From an uncultured bacterium (GTDB lineage Bacteria; Bacillota; Clostridia; Lachnospirales; Lachnospiraceae), in NCBI GenBank assembly GCA_905214855.1, contig CAJMNU010000009.1, forward strand, positions 1-30,638: a stretch of 30,638 nt of DNA, in the 5' to 3' direction. Below the pieces are notes generated by a model. It was not told the DNA's origin and did no database searches. It saw only the letters and a program-made list of their open reading frames with translations. Each line of letters begins with the position of its first letter. Position 1 is the first letter of the stretch. The translations under genes and the position numbers were made by a program. Shown here in pieces: positions 16,013 to 23,492 of this stretch.

Positions 16013-16447
16013 ATGTATACTGAGAAAGTAATGGATCATTTTCAGCATCCAAGAAATGTAGGAGAGATTGAAAATGCCAGTGGAATGGGAACAGTTGGAA
16101 ATCCTAAATGTGGCGATATTATGAGAATTTATTTGGATATTGATGAAAATCAGGTGATCCGTGATTGTAAATTCAAGACATTTGGCTGTGGAGCAGCAGT
16201 GGCAACCAGCAGCATGGCAACAGAACTGGTAAAAGGAAAGACGATTCAGGAAGCTATGAAAGTGACAAATAAAGCAGTGGCAGAGGCATTAGATGGTCTG
16301 CCTCCCGTTAAGATGCATTGTTCCCTTCTTGCAGAGGAAGCGATCCATGCAGCTTTGTGGGATTACGCACAGAAGAACCACATCACGATTGAAGGATTGA
16401 CGCAGCCGAAAGATAATATTGAGGAAGAAGAGGACGAGGAATATTAA
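16013..16447 (+). CDS. iscU: Fe-S cluster scaffold protein (IscU/NifU N-terminal type)
   Basis: A 144-residue scaffold on which [2Fe-2S] or [4Fe-4S] clusters are assembled from IscS-derived sulfur. C33 in G-N-P-K-C-G-D, C59 in F-G-C-G-A-A and C103 in K-M-H-C-S-L are the three cluster ligands; D35 is the conserved aspartate that tunes cluster release. An acidic tail (E-E-E-E-D-E-E-Y) ends the protein. GGGAGG is upstream of the ATG. The usual L-P-P-V-K motif recognised by HscA is present (96-100), although no chaperone genes are nearby. The stop codon lies one base before the start of the Nudix gene, so the two are probably coupled. Confidence 0.93.
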   Translation: MYTEKVMDHFQHPRNVGEIENASGMGTVGNPKCGDIMRIYLDIDENQVIRDCKFKTFGCGAAVATSSMATELVKGKTIQEAMKVTNKAVAEALDGLPPVKMHCSLLAEEAIHAALWDYAQKNHITIEGLTQPKDNIEEEEDEEY

Positions 16448-16448
16448 A

Positions 16449-16979
16449 ATGGAACCGGTAAAGCGATTAAAAAGGGAATTAGTATATCAGGGAACAATTT
16501 TAGATGTATATAAAGATACCGTGGAGGCAAACGGTCATAAAGCAGAGTGGGATTTTATCCATCATCATGGAGCTGCTGCTGTAGTTCCAGTTACAAAAGA
16601 GGGAAAGATTTTGATGGTTCGTCAGTACCGCAATGCATTGGATCGTGAGACATTGGAGATTCCGGCAGGCAAGCTGGATAGCCCAGATGAACCTAAAATA
16701 GAATGTGCTTATCGGGAGTTGGAGGAAGAAACTGGTTATAGATGTGAGCAGTTGGAATATCTTTTAACTGTAAATACTACGATCGCATTTTGTGATGAGG
16801 CAATTGATATTTTTGTTGCGAAAGATCTGATTCCTTCTCATCAACATCTGGATGAAGATGAGGTGATCAACGTAGAGGCATGGGATCTGGAAGATTTAAA
16901 ACAGCTGATCTATAGTGGAAAGATGACAGATGGAAAGACAGTTGCAGCAATCATGACCTATGCAGCAAAATATATGTAA
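16449..16979 (+). CDS. nudF: Nudix hydrolase, ADP-ribose pyrophosphatase
   Basis: A 176-residue enzyme. The Nudix box runs from G74 to Y97 with R89-E90-L-E-E-E-T-G-Y. The one-residue-longer spacing between the first glycine and glutamate is that of the NudF-type ADP-ribose pyrophosphatases, which split ADP-ribose to AMP and ribose 5-phosphate. The N-terminal W-D-F-I-x-H-H-G-A-A-A-V-V-P part also fits. I choose the ATG at 16449 because GAGGA lies in the last codons of iscU at proper distance; a start at 16419 would overlap iscU and add ten basic residues. It is the fourth gene of the isc operon. In B. subtilis nudF lies close to spoIIM and xerD, as here. Confidence 0.87.
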   Translation: MEPVKRLKRELVYQGTILDVYKDTVEANGHKAEWDFIHHHGAAAVVPVTKEGKILMVRQYRNALDRETLEIPAGKLDSPDEPKIECAYRELEEETGYRCEQLEYLLTVNTTIAFCDEAIDIFVAKDLIPSHQHLDEDEVINVEAWDLEDLKQLIYSGKMTDGKTVAAIMTYAAKYM

Positions 16980-17080
16980 GAATACACTAGATTTTAAACA
17001 GGAAGCTCCGATTTCTATAAGTTGGGGAAATTCACTATGTGTTAAAAATAGAGTGGCTTGATCTTAAAACATATTTTTAT

Positions 17081-17137
17081 AAACTCCGGCGTAGACTGTG
17101 ATAAGAAAGAGAAAATCACAGTGTGTGCCGGAGTTTT
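17081..17137 (+). terminator. Long hairpin between nudF and spoIIM; terminator whose 3' arm holds the spoIIM Shine-Dalgarno
   Basis: AAACTCCGGC (17081-17090) pairs with GCCGGAGTTT (17127-17136), and inside it ACTGTGAT pairs with ATCACAGT across a 4x4 internal loop. A T-run follows, so it can act as an intrinsic terminator. GGAG at 17130-17133 is also the only ribosome binding site for the ATG at 17139, so the same hairpin would block translation of any read-through transcript. Confidence 0.75.
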
Positions 17138-17138
17138 T

Positions 17139-17684
17139 ATGAAAATGCATAAAAAAATGGATACAAAAATTCTGACAAGACCTGAATGGCAGATTTTGCT
17201 TCTGTTTGTGATCGGCATTGCAGGAGGAACAATCTATGGAAATCTGGTTGGAAAAGAGATGCTCTTTGCGGGACTTTCTCTGTCATTTATGTTCCCTATA
17301 GATAAAAGAATACTTTTTCATACAGTTTTTGGGCAGAGGATGGCAGAGACAGCCATTTTGTGGCTGGCAGGAATAACAGAGATTTCTGTGGTATTCGTAT
17401 TGCTTTTGGTGATGGGATATGGATTTTTGTCAGGATTGCTCTTGACAGTCTGTGTATTACAAAAAGGTATCTTTGGAATCTTATTGTTTTGGGGCATGAT
17501 GTTGCCTCAACATCTTATATATGTGCCAGTATGGTATCAGATGAGTCTTTGGGGATATCAACAAAACCATCATTCCAGATGGCTTGGAATGATAAGTGCA
17601 GTGTTGATGATATTTGTGGGAAGTCTGACAGAAAGCTGCCTAAATCCAATAGTTTTGGGCTTCTTCATTTGGATTATTCCATAA
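17139..17684 (+). CDS. spoIIM: Stage II sporulation protein M-like membrane protein
   Basis: A 181-residue integral membrane protein with about five hydrophobic segments (about 18-36, 40-52, 71-92, 95-121, 145-180). L-P-Q-H-L-I-Y-V-P-V (122-131) matches the conserved L-P-Q/H-N-x-x-x-x-P segment of SpoIIM, and a glycine-rich G-x-L-x-G-x-x-x-x-V stretch precedes it. SpoIIM forms the DMP complex with SpoIID and SpoIIP, which drives forespore engulfment by remodelling septal peptidoglycan. It is somewhat shorter than B. subtilis SpoIIM. Its position between nudF and xerD, as in B. subtilis, supports the call. The start follows GGAG by five bases, but that site is buried in a long hairpin. Upstream codons to 17058 would run through the hairpin and are rejected. 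Confidence 0.8.
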   Translation: MKMHKKMDTKILTRPEWQILLLFVIGIAGGTIYGNLVGKEMLFAGLSLSFMFPIDKRILFHTVFGQRMAETAILWLAGITEISVVFVLLLVMGYGFLSGLLLTVCVLQKGIFGILLFWGMMLPQHLIYVPVWYQMSLWGYQQNHHSRWLGMISAVLMIFVGSLTESCLNPIVLGFFIWIIP

Positions 17685-17746
17685 AATGGGCAAGGTGGAA
17701 GACAGAAAGGTAAAAATTTTGTAAAATTTATTTTGGTAAAATTTTC

Positions 17747-17790
17747 ACAACATATTGCCTGATGCGTTTTACATAAGGTCAATATGTTGT
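17747..17790. other. Inverted repeat in the spoIIM-xerD gap
   Basis: ACAACATATTG (17747-17757) pairs perfectly with CAATATGTTGT (17780-17790) around 22 bases. A short T-rich stretch follows. It could be a weak terminator for spoIIM or an operator for xerD; nothing decides between these. Confidence 0.5.
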
Positions 17791-17841
17791 ATTTTGGGGT
17801 CTGAATGCAAAAAAATAGGAAAATATTGTAAAAAAATGTGT

Positions 17842-17870
17842 TTGCTTTTATGAACATTTGTAGATATAAT
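17842..17870 (+). promoter_or_regulatory. Probable sigma-A promoter of xerD
   Basis: TTGCTT (17842-17847), 17 bases, then a perfect TATAAT (17865-17870). It lies 74 bases before the apparent xerD start at 17944. Confidence 0.65.
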
Positions 17871-17943
17871 AACACCAGTGCATAGGCATGAGATTGTCTT
17901 TGCACATAAAAAAGGCTTTGATGGAAAGACGTAGGGAATGCGT

Positions 17944-18800
17944 ATGACAGAAGAAATAAGACAGTTTATCGAGTATTTAGTGAAAGAAAAGTCTCAAAGA
18001 ACACAGAAGTTTCATATCAAAGAGATTTGTTTCAGATGGCAGACTATTTAGAAAGCCAGGGAATTCATCAGACTGAAAAGGTAACAGAAACCAGTTTGAA
18101 TTCGTATATTTTATATTTGGAAAAAGAAGGGCGTGCAGCCACAACGGTTTCCAGAGCAATTGCTTCCATGAGAGCTTTTTTCCATTATGCGGTTCGTGAA
18201 CATTGGATTCAGGAAGATCCGTCAGAATTTTTAAAAGCTCCCCGCATTGAAAAAAAACTTCCTGATATTTTATCACAGAAAGAAGTGGAAATGCTCTTAG
18301 CACAGCCCTCAGGGAACAGTTTAAAAGAAATAAGGGACAAGGCTATGTTGGAATTGATGTATGCGACAGGTCTGCGTGTGTCAGAACTGATTGGTCTATC
18401 CGTAGATGATCTAAATATGTCCGTTGGTTTTCTGAGATGTCGAGATGAAAAGAAGGAACGCATGATTCCTTTTGGTAAAACGGCAAAGGCAGCTCTTAGC
18501 CGTTATTTGGAGAATGCAAGAGAACGCCTTTTAAAAGGCAATGAGAGCAACTTGCTGTTTGTCAATTGCAGTGGAAAGGCAATGAGTCGTCAGGGCTTTT
18601 GGAAGATCCTCAAACACTATGGAGAGATGGCAGATATTAAAACTGCGATCACACCGCATACATTGCGCCATTCATTTGCTGCACATCTTTTGAGCAGCGG
18701 AGCAGATATCCACACTGTGCAGACGATGATGGGACATGCTGGAATTGGAAGTACACAGATGTATGCTGCGGTTGCCACAAAGAAGAATAAGGGTTATTAA
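17944..18800 (+). pseudogene. xerD: Site-specific tyrosine recombinase XerD, frameshifted near the 5' end
   Basis: The ATG at 17944 opens a frame with a good XerD N-terminus (F-I-E-Y-L-V-K-E-K-S-Q) that stops after about 35 codons. From about 18000 the protein continues in the -1 frame (N-T-E-V-S-Y-Q-R-D-L-F-Q-M) and runs to 18800. The join falls in tctcaaagaac; one more A would give S-Q-K-N-T. Downstream, the tyrosine recombinase core is intact: T-G-L-R-V-S-E-L, H-T-L-R-H-S-F, M-G-H-A and the nucleophile in Q-M-Y. XerD with XerC resolves chromosome dimers at dif. Without the 5' part a TTG at 18027 could give 257 residues lacking the first DNA-binding helix. A sequencing error, a real mutation or recoding are all possible. 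The promoter lies at 17842-17870. Confidence 0.8.
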
Positions 18801-18846
18801 TCAGATTCGCTATGTAAAGGCGAGGACGTGTAATAAAAGCAATCAA

Positions 18847-18896
18847 AAAGAGACAGGACTATCAGGCAGATATAAATCGGATAGTCCTGTCTCTTT
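18847..18896. terminator. Bidirectional terminator between xerD and the convergent DAHP synthase gene
   Basis: A perfect 17-bp stem pairs 18847-18863 (AAAGAGACAGGACTATC) with 18880-18896. Its A-start and T-end serve both converging transcripts. Confidence 0.88.
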
Positions 18897-18924
18897 ATAT
18901 AAAAAATAAAACAAATGAACTTTC

Positions 18925-19953
18925 TTAAATACTTTCTGCAATGTCATAGATCAGGCGTTCTGTCTCTTCCCATCCAAGACATGGATCTGTGATAGACTGA
19001 CCATAGCAAGTACCGCCTACTTTTTGGCTTCCTGGTATGAGATAACTTTCGATCATAAGACCTTTCACAAACTGCTGAATATCCTTGGAATGTCTGCGGC
19101 TGTGCAGGACTTCTTTTGCAATACGGATCTGCTCCAGATACTTTTTGTTTGAATTAGAATGATTACAGTCTATAATACATGCAGGATTCAACAGATTTCT
19201 CTGGCTGTACAGTTCAAAAAGCAAGGTGAGGTCTTCATAGTGATAGTTAGGAATGCACTGTCCATGTTTATTGACTGCACCACGCAGGATGGTATGGGTC
19301 AGTGGATTTCCAGTTGTCTGTACTTCATAGCTGCGGTATAGAAAATCATGTGGATGCTGTGCTGCATAAACAGAATTGAGCATAACAGTTAAGTCACCGC
19401 TGGTTGGATTTTTCATACCTACTGGAACATCAATTCCGCTTGCTACCAGACGATGCTGCTGATTTTCTACAGAGCGGGCGCCAACTGCAATATAAGAAAT
19501 TACATCAGACAAGTAGCTTAGATTTTCAGGATACAGCATTTCATCTGCGGTAGTAAATCCAGTCTCTTGAATGACACGCATATGAAGATTGCGGATCGCT
19601 AAAAGTCCTTCATACATATTTGGGAGTTTAGAAGGATCTGGTTGATGGAGCATCCCCTTATATCCTTCCCCTGTAGTTCTTGGTTTATTTGTATATACAC
19701 GAGGAATCAGGACAAGACGGTCACTGACTTTTTCCTGTACTTTTGCCAAACGGGAGACATAGTCACAGACAGAATCTGCATTGTCAGCAGAGCAAGGACC
19801 AATGATTAAAAGAAATTTATCACTCTCACTGGTAAAAATTTTGCGGATCTCCTCATCCCTTTTTTCCTTTTGTGGAATATATTCTGCTGGGAGAGGGAGC
19901 CTTTCTTTGATTTCCTCTGGGGAAGGAAGTTTATGAGTAAAATTGAATCCCAT
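18925..19953 (-). CDS. aroF: 3-deoxy-7-phosphoheptulonate (DAHP) synthase, AroF/G/H type
   Basis: A 342-residue enzyme that condenses phosphoenolpyruvate with erythrose 4-phosphate, the entry step of the shikimate pathway. Motifs of the type I-alpha class are clear: I-I-G-P-C-S, P-R-V-Y-T-N-K-P-R-T-T, G-A-R-S-V-E-N-Q-Q-H-R, D-C-N-H-S-N-S and C-L-G-W-E near the end, matching the E. coli AroFGH landmarks for phosphate and metal binding. I choose the ATG at 19953 (M-G-F-N-F) because GGAGG lies eight bases before it; an ATG at 19968 would overlap that binding site. The promoter at 20101-20129 leaves a leader of about 140 bases, in which I see no T-box or leader peptide. Such enzymes are usually feedback-inhibited by an aromatic amino acid, not decidable here. 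Confidence 0.92.
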   Translation of the reverse strand: MGFNFTHKLPSPEEIKERLPLPAEYIPQKEKRDEEIRKIFTSESDKFLLIIGPCSADNADSVCDYVSRLAKVQEKVSDRLVLIPRVYTNKPRTTGEGYKGMLHQPDPSKLPNMYEGLLAIRNLHMRVIQETGFTTADEMLYPENLSYLSDVISYIAVGARSVENQQHRLVASGIDVPVGMKNPTSGDLTVMLNSVYAAQHPHDFLYRSYEVQTTGNPLTHTILRGAVNKHGQCIPNYHYEDLTLLFELYSQRNLLNPACIIDCNHSNSNKKYLEQIRIAKEVLHSRRHSKDIQQFVKGLMIESYLIPGSQKVGGTCYGQSITDPCLGWEETERLIYDIAESI

Positions 19954-20079
19954 AGTGTATACCTCCATAAAATAGTAAGGATATTACCGTCAAGACATAC
20001 TATGTGTCGATAGAATCCTTGTAGTAGAGCCATTTGTGGGGGCAATACCATGAGGATGTTTTGTTAAGACAATTGTAAA

Positions 20080-20108
20080 TTGACGGCTATGTAATTGTTT
20101 ATTATAAT
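20080..20108 (+). promoter_or_regulatory. Probable promoter of the DUF4358 lipoprotein gene
   Basis: TTGACG (20080-20085), 17 bases and a perfect TATAAT (20103-20108), about 95 bases before the start codon. It overlaps the aroF promoter on the other strand. Confidence 0.7.
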
Positions 20109-20129
20109 ATAGAAGCATTGATTCCACAA
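20101..20129 (-). promoter_or_regulatory. Probable promoter of aroF (minus strand)
   Basis: On the minus strand TTGTGG (20129-20124), 17 bases and TATAAT (20106-20101). Its -10 box shares bases 20103-20106 with the -10 box of the plus-strand promoter, so RNA polymerase cannot occupy both. Confidence 0.6.
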
Positions 20130-20201
20130 GGGCAAAGCCAGATAAAAGTAGGCTTTTGTGGGATATAATGCAGAATAAACACTCAGGGAGGATTTGCAAT
20201 T

Positions 20202-20840
20202 ATGAGAAAATGGACAGGAATTTTATTTGCAGCTGTTATGATGGCACAGCTTACAGCTTGTGGACAGGGAAATAATGCAATTGAATCAACAACAGCACAG
20301 ACAACTGTGGAGTCTACAGAAGCAGAAACCACAGTTTTGGAGACAGAGAGCGAGACTGGCAGCGAGAGCGGGGAAAGTGCAGAGAGCAATCAGTCAGAAG
20401 ATGAGACCTTGAATAAGATCCATGAATCAGTGAAAGAGGTATATGGGGAAGATTACATTCCAAGTATGCCATATGATGATGAGATGCTTATGCAGGTGTT
20501 TAATGTAGATCCAGCATGGTGTGAAGCATATATTGCAGAAGGACCTATGATGAGCGCTCATGTAGATACTTTTATCGGTATCAAGGCAGCAGAGGGGATG
20601 GGAGACAATATTGAGAAAGCATTGACTGAGTATCAGGATATGATGATCAACAATTCCATGCAGTATCCTATGAATCAGCTGAAGGTGCAGGCATCTCAGG
20701 TAGTTCGTCATGATGACTATGTATTCTTTGTTCTGCTGGGACATATTCCGGAAGACGTAGAGGATGAAGAAGCAGGATTGGAAGCTGCAAAGGAGAGCAA
20801 TCAGAAAGCAGTAGATACAATTGATGGATTTTTTAAATAA
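20202..20840 (+). CDS. DUF4358-type lipoprotein
   Basis: A 212-residue exported protein. The N-terminus has a charged start, a hydrophobic stretch and the lipobox L-T-A-C20, so C20 is lipidated and anchors it on the outer face of the membrane. Residues 21-70 are a Ser/Thr/Glu-rich linker. The globular part (about 72-212) has Y-x-P-S-M-P-Y-D-D-E-M-L and M-M-S-A-H-V-D-T-F-I-G-I-K-A, which match the DUF4358 lipoproteins common in gut Clostridia as I remember them; their function is unknown. GGGAGG is upstream of the ATG. It stands alone between its own promoter and terminator. Confidence 0.8.
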   Translation: MRKWTGILFAAVMMAQLTACGQGNNAIESTTAQTTVESTEAETTVLETESETGSESGESAESNQSEDETLNKIHESVKEVYGEDYIPSMPYDDEMLMQVFNVDPAWCEAYIAEGPMMSAHVDTFIGIKAAEGMGDNIEKALTEYQDMMINNSMQYPMNQLKVQASQVVRHDDYVFFVLLGHIPEDVEDEEAGLEAAKESNQKAVDTIDGFFK

Positions 20841-20851
20841 TCAATAAAAAC

Positions 20852-20909
20852 CGCCTCAGGAACTGGAAGATACTGTTTGGATTTTCCATTACTCCTGAGG
20901 CGCTACTTT
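20852..20909 (+). terminator. Intrinsic terminator after the DUF4358 lipoprotein gene
   Basis: A 10-bp perfect stem, CGCCTCAGGA (20852-20861) with TCCTGAGGCG (20893-20902), followed by CTACTTTTT. Confidence 0.85.
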
Positions 20910-20989
20910 TTATGGATGTTATGCTGTGCTGTATAGAATGATGTCCGCTCATTTTTCTACGAAAAATGGCTGCTTTTCGGTGTTTTGGC

Positions 20990-21070
20990 GGGGCTCAAGT
21001 TCAAAAATTCTCCTGCAAGCCAGCTTTTATCGGATTTGTTGACCTTTTGACCCTAGTATCATAGAATTAT
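20990..21070 (+). repeat. Intergenic repeat, copy 1 (~81 bp)
   Basis: This copy aligns with 23493-23573 along its whole length. Shared blocks include GTTCAAAAAT, CTCCTGCAAG, TTGACCTTTTGACCCT and ATCATA. It starts with GGGGCTCA and has TTTGACCC towards the end, giving imperfect terminal inverted repeats. TTGACC (21039-21044), 17 bases and TAGAAT (21062-21067) look like a promoter pointing into the 3' end of mntP on the opposite strand. No transposase is nearby. Confidence 0.75.
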
Positions 21071-21079
21071 TTATGACTG

Positions 21080-21643
21080 TCAAAGTGAAAAGAGATGTTC
21101 TATAAGAATTTTGACACCCATTCCGATGAGGATCAAGCCACCAGCAAATTCGGCTTTTGATTTGAATTTTACTCCAAAGATATGACCAATTTTGACACCG
21201 AGTGCGGAAAGAGAGAAAGTGATGATTCCGATAAAAGAGATTGCTGGAATGATCTGGACATTTAGAAAAGCAAAAGTGACACCCACAGCAAGGGCATCAA
21301 TACTTGTGGCGACAGCGAGCATCGTCATGGTGCGTACACTCATGTCATCAGGCGGACATTCTTCCTCCTCTTTAGAGAGGGCTTCACGGATCATATTGAT
21401 ACCAATGATGGAAAGAAGGATAAATGCGATCCAATGGTCAATGGAAGTGATAGCATCTTTAAAGCTGATACCTAAAAGATAACCAACAAGAGGCATTCCT
21501 GCCTGAAATCCTCCAAAATAAAGACCAGTGACAATAGCTTTTTTCCAGTTCATCTGTTTCATGGCAAGTCCTTTACAGATGGAAACAGCAAAAGCATCCA
21601 TAGAGAGTCCAACTGCAATGATAAATAGCTCTGCCAAATTCAT
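21080..21643 (-). CDS. mntP: Manganese efflux pump MntP
   Basis: A 187-residue membrane protein with six hydrophobic segments in two similar halves. G-L-S-M-D16-A-F-A-V-S and its counterpart T-S-I-D116-A-L-A-V-G are the duplicated family motif, with the acidic residues thought to bind Mn2+. A charged loop ([10 protein letters not shown]) separates the halves. It exports excess manganese. AGGAGG lies upstream of the ATG. The promoter at 21748-21777 gives a leader of about 100 bases. I looked for the Mn2+-sensing yybP-ykoY riboswitch that often precedes mntP and did not recognise it, so control here may be by protein. A repeat copy with a promoter-like site faces its 3' end. Confidence 0.92.
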   Translation of the reverse strand: MNLAELFIIAVGLSMDAFAVSICKGLAMKQMNWKKAIVTGLYFGGFQAGMPLVGYLLGISFKDAITSIDHWIAFILLSIIGINMIREALSKEEEECPPDDMSVRTMTMLAVATSIDALAVGVTFAFLNVQIIPAISFIGIITFSLSALGVKIGHIFGVKFKSKAEFAGGLILIGMGVKILIEHLFSL

Positions 21644-21747
21644 TTTAGTACCTCCTAATAGAAAACAGATATCACAGTACTTTACACGGACATACTCAGG
21701 TAATCCTGTAGATCACAAACAATATTCCGAGGCACATGTGTTCCCAT

Positions 21748-21777
21748 ATTGTAAGGCAAAAAAGGAGAGGGTGTCAA
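21748..21777 (-). promoter_or_regulatory. Promoter of mntP (minus strand)
   Basis: On the minus strand a perfect TTGACA (21777-21772), an 18-base spacer and TACAAT (21753-21748). It lies about 105 bases before the mntP start codon. Confidence 0.7.
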
Positions 21778-21837
21778 GAAAAAAGGAGAGGAGTTTAAAA
21801 TCTGTTCAACAGGAAATAGAATTTTGTGTAAATTGAT

Positions 21838-21868
21838 ACTTGCCAATATGCAAGAAAGTGTGATATTA
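21838..21868 (+). promoter_or_regulatory. Possible promoter of the aspartate aminotransferase gene, with a dyad at its -35 box
   Basis: TTGCCA (21839-21844), 18 bases and TATTAT (21863-21868). The inverted repeat CTTGC-N6-GCAAG (21838-21853) overlaps the -35 box and could be an operator. Confidence 0.45.
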
Positions 21869-21956
21869 TAATCGGAGTTTGCACGCAGAATACGAATGTG
21901 CGGCTGAGAAAGACAAGTGTTGGGATAAGAGAATCACCCATAGAAGGAGGATGCGC

Positions 21957-23333
21957 ATGAAACCATATGCAGAGATGAGTAATGAAGAATTACTGGAATT
22001 AAAAAGAGAGCTGAAGGCAAAATATCATGATTATCAGGAGCAGTCCCTGAATCTGAATATGTCCAGAGGAAAGCCAAGTATTGCACAGCTGGATCTTTCT
22101 ATGGGAATGATGGACGTTCTGAGCAGTACAGATGATCTGACATGTGATGATGGAACAGATTGTAGAAATTATGGTGTATTGGATGGAATTGATGAGGCGA
22201 AAGAACTTTTGGCAGATATGATGGAAGTAAATCCTAATACTATCATCATTTACGGAAACTCCAGTCTAAATGTTATGTATGACACAATTTCACGTTCTAT
22301 GACACATGGTGTGATGGGAAGTACTCCGTGGAGCAAATTGGATAAGGTAAAATTCCTCTGTCCAGTTCCGGGATATGATCGTCATTTTGCTATTACAGAA
22401 CATTTTGGGATTGAGATGATCACCGTTCCGATGACCCCAACAGGTCCGGATATGGATATGGTAGAGCGCCTTGTAAGTTCTGATGAGGCGATCAAAGGAA
22501 TCTGGTGTGTTCCAAAATACTCTAATCCACAGGGAATTTCTTATTCTGATGATACGGTTCGCCGTTTTGCAAGATTGAAACCGGCAGCAATGGATTTCCG
22601 TATTTATTGGGATAATGCCTATGGTGTACATCATTTGTATGACCATGAGCAGGATCACTTGATCGAGATCTTGGCAGAGTGTAAGAGAGCAGGCAATCCA
22701 GATCTTGTATATAAGTTTGCTTCCACTTCCAAAATCAGTTTTCCAGGATCTGGTATTGCAGCGATCGCAACCTCACACAACAATCTGGAAGATATTAAGA
22801 AACAGCTGAAGATCCAGACGATCGGATACGATAAGGTAAATCAGCTGCGTCATGTACGTTACTTTGGTGATATCCATGGGGTTGTGGAACACATGAGAAA
22901 ACATGCAGATATCCTTCGTCCTAAGTTTGAAGGAGTGATCAATACTCTGGAAAGAGAACTGGGAGGTCTTGGAATCGGCGAGTGGACAAAACCAAAGGGT
23001 GGATATTTCATTTCTTTTGAGTCTATGCCAGGATGTGCAAAAGATATTGTTTCACGATGCAAAAAAGCAGGAGTTGTGATGACTCCGGCTGGCGCAACTT
23101 ATCCATATGGTATGGATCCAAATGACAGCAACATCCGTATTGCTCCATCTTTCCCAGCATTGGAGGAATTGCTGAAGGCAACAGAGCTGTTTGCTTTGTG
23201 TGTAAAACTTTCCAGTATTAGAAAAATTTTGAGAGACCGTGAGAATGCAGAAAATGATGTGAAGAACTGCAAGAAGAATCCGATGAAGGAAACTGTGAAA
23301 GTGCAGGAAAAAGAACAGATACAGGATAAATAA
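21957..23333 (+). CDS. Aspartate aminotransferase, class Ic (Rv3722c-like)
   Basis: A 458-residue PLP-dependent fold-type I aminotransferase. N190-P-Q-G193, D219-N-A-Y222 and K259 in F-A-S-T-S-K-I-S-F-P-G-S-G are the cofactor and substrate contacts. The N-terminal L-N-M-S-R-G-K-P and the C-V-P-x-Y-S-N-P-Q-G sequence point to the family typified by the main aspartate aminotransferase of mycobacteria and corynebacteria, which makes aspartate from oxaloacetate and glutamate. The start at 21957 follows AAGGAGG by six bases; another in-frame ATG at 21951 is too close to it. The last ~30 residues are a lysine/glutamate-rich tail beyond the usual end of the family. It is transcribed alone, with a terminator after it. 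Confidence 0.85.
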   Translation: MKPYAEMSNEELLELKRELKAKYHDYQEQSLNLNMSRGKPSIAQLDLSMGMMDVLSSTDDLTCDDGTDCRNYGVLDGIDEAKELLADMMEVNPNTIIIYGNSSLNVMYDTISRSMTHGVMGSTPWSKLDKVKFLCPVPGYDRHFAITEHFGIEMITVPMTPTGPDMDMVERLVSSDEAIKGIWCVPKYSNPQGISYSDDTVRRFARLKPAAMDFRIYWDNAYGVHHLYDHEQDHLIEILAECKRAGNPDLVYKFASTSKISFPGSGIAAIATSHNNLEDIKKQLKIQTIGYDKVNQLRHVRYFGDIHGVVEHMRKHADILRPKFEGVINTLERELGGLGIGEWTKPKGGYFISFESMPGCAKDIVSRCKKAGVVMTPAGATYPYGMDPNDSNIRIAPSFPALEELLKATELFALCVKLSSIRKILRDRENAENDVKNCKKNPMKETVKVQEKEQIQDK

Positions 23334-23350
23334 GAGTAGAATGAAACAGG

Positions 23351-23393
23351 TGGTCAGATGTTCCTATGGGATGATCTGACCATTTTTCTTTTA
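23351..23393 (+). terminator. Intrinsic terminator after the aspartate aminotransferase gene
   Basis: A 9-bp perfect stem, TGGTCAGAT (23351-23359) with ATCTGACCA (23374-23382), followed by TTTTTCTTTT. Confidence 0.88.
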
Positions 23394-23492
23394 AAGGGAT
23401 TTTGTAAAGAAAAAAATATGGGGCTTTTAGACGGAATGTAATACAAAGGAATCTTTACAACGAAGGGAAGCTATACTAATATATTAGATGTT

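Noticed and set aside
17058..17138. Upstream extension of the spoIIM coding frame
   Set aside because: It would translate through the terminator hairpin and adds residues not typical of SpoIIM.
19806..20051. 81-residue minus-strand frame in the aroF leader, considered as a leader peptide
   Set aside because: It runs out of frame far into aroF, with no run of Phe, Tyr or Trp codons and no attenuator hairpin.
20960..20979. Short hairpin CGAAAA...TTTTCG before repeat copy 1
   Set aside because: Only 6 bp and not shared with copy 2, so it is unlikely to belong to the element.
21644..21747. Possible yybP-ykoY manganese riboswitch in the mntP leader
   Set aside because: The conserved sequence blocks of that riboswitch class were not found; only a small CAGG-TAAT-CCTG hairpin is visible.
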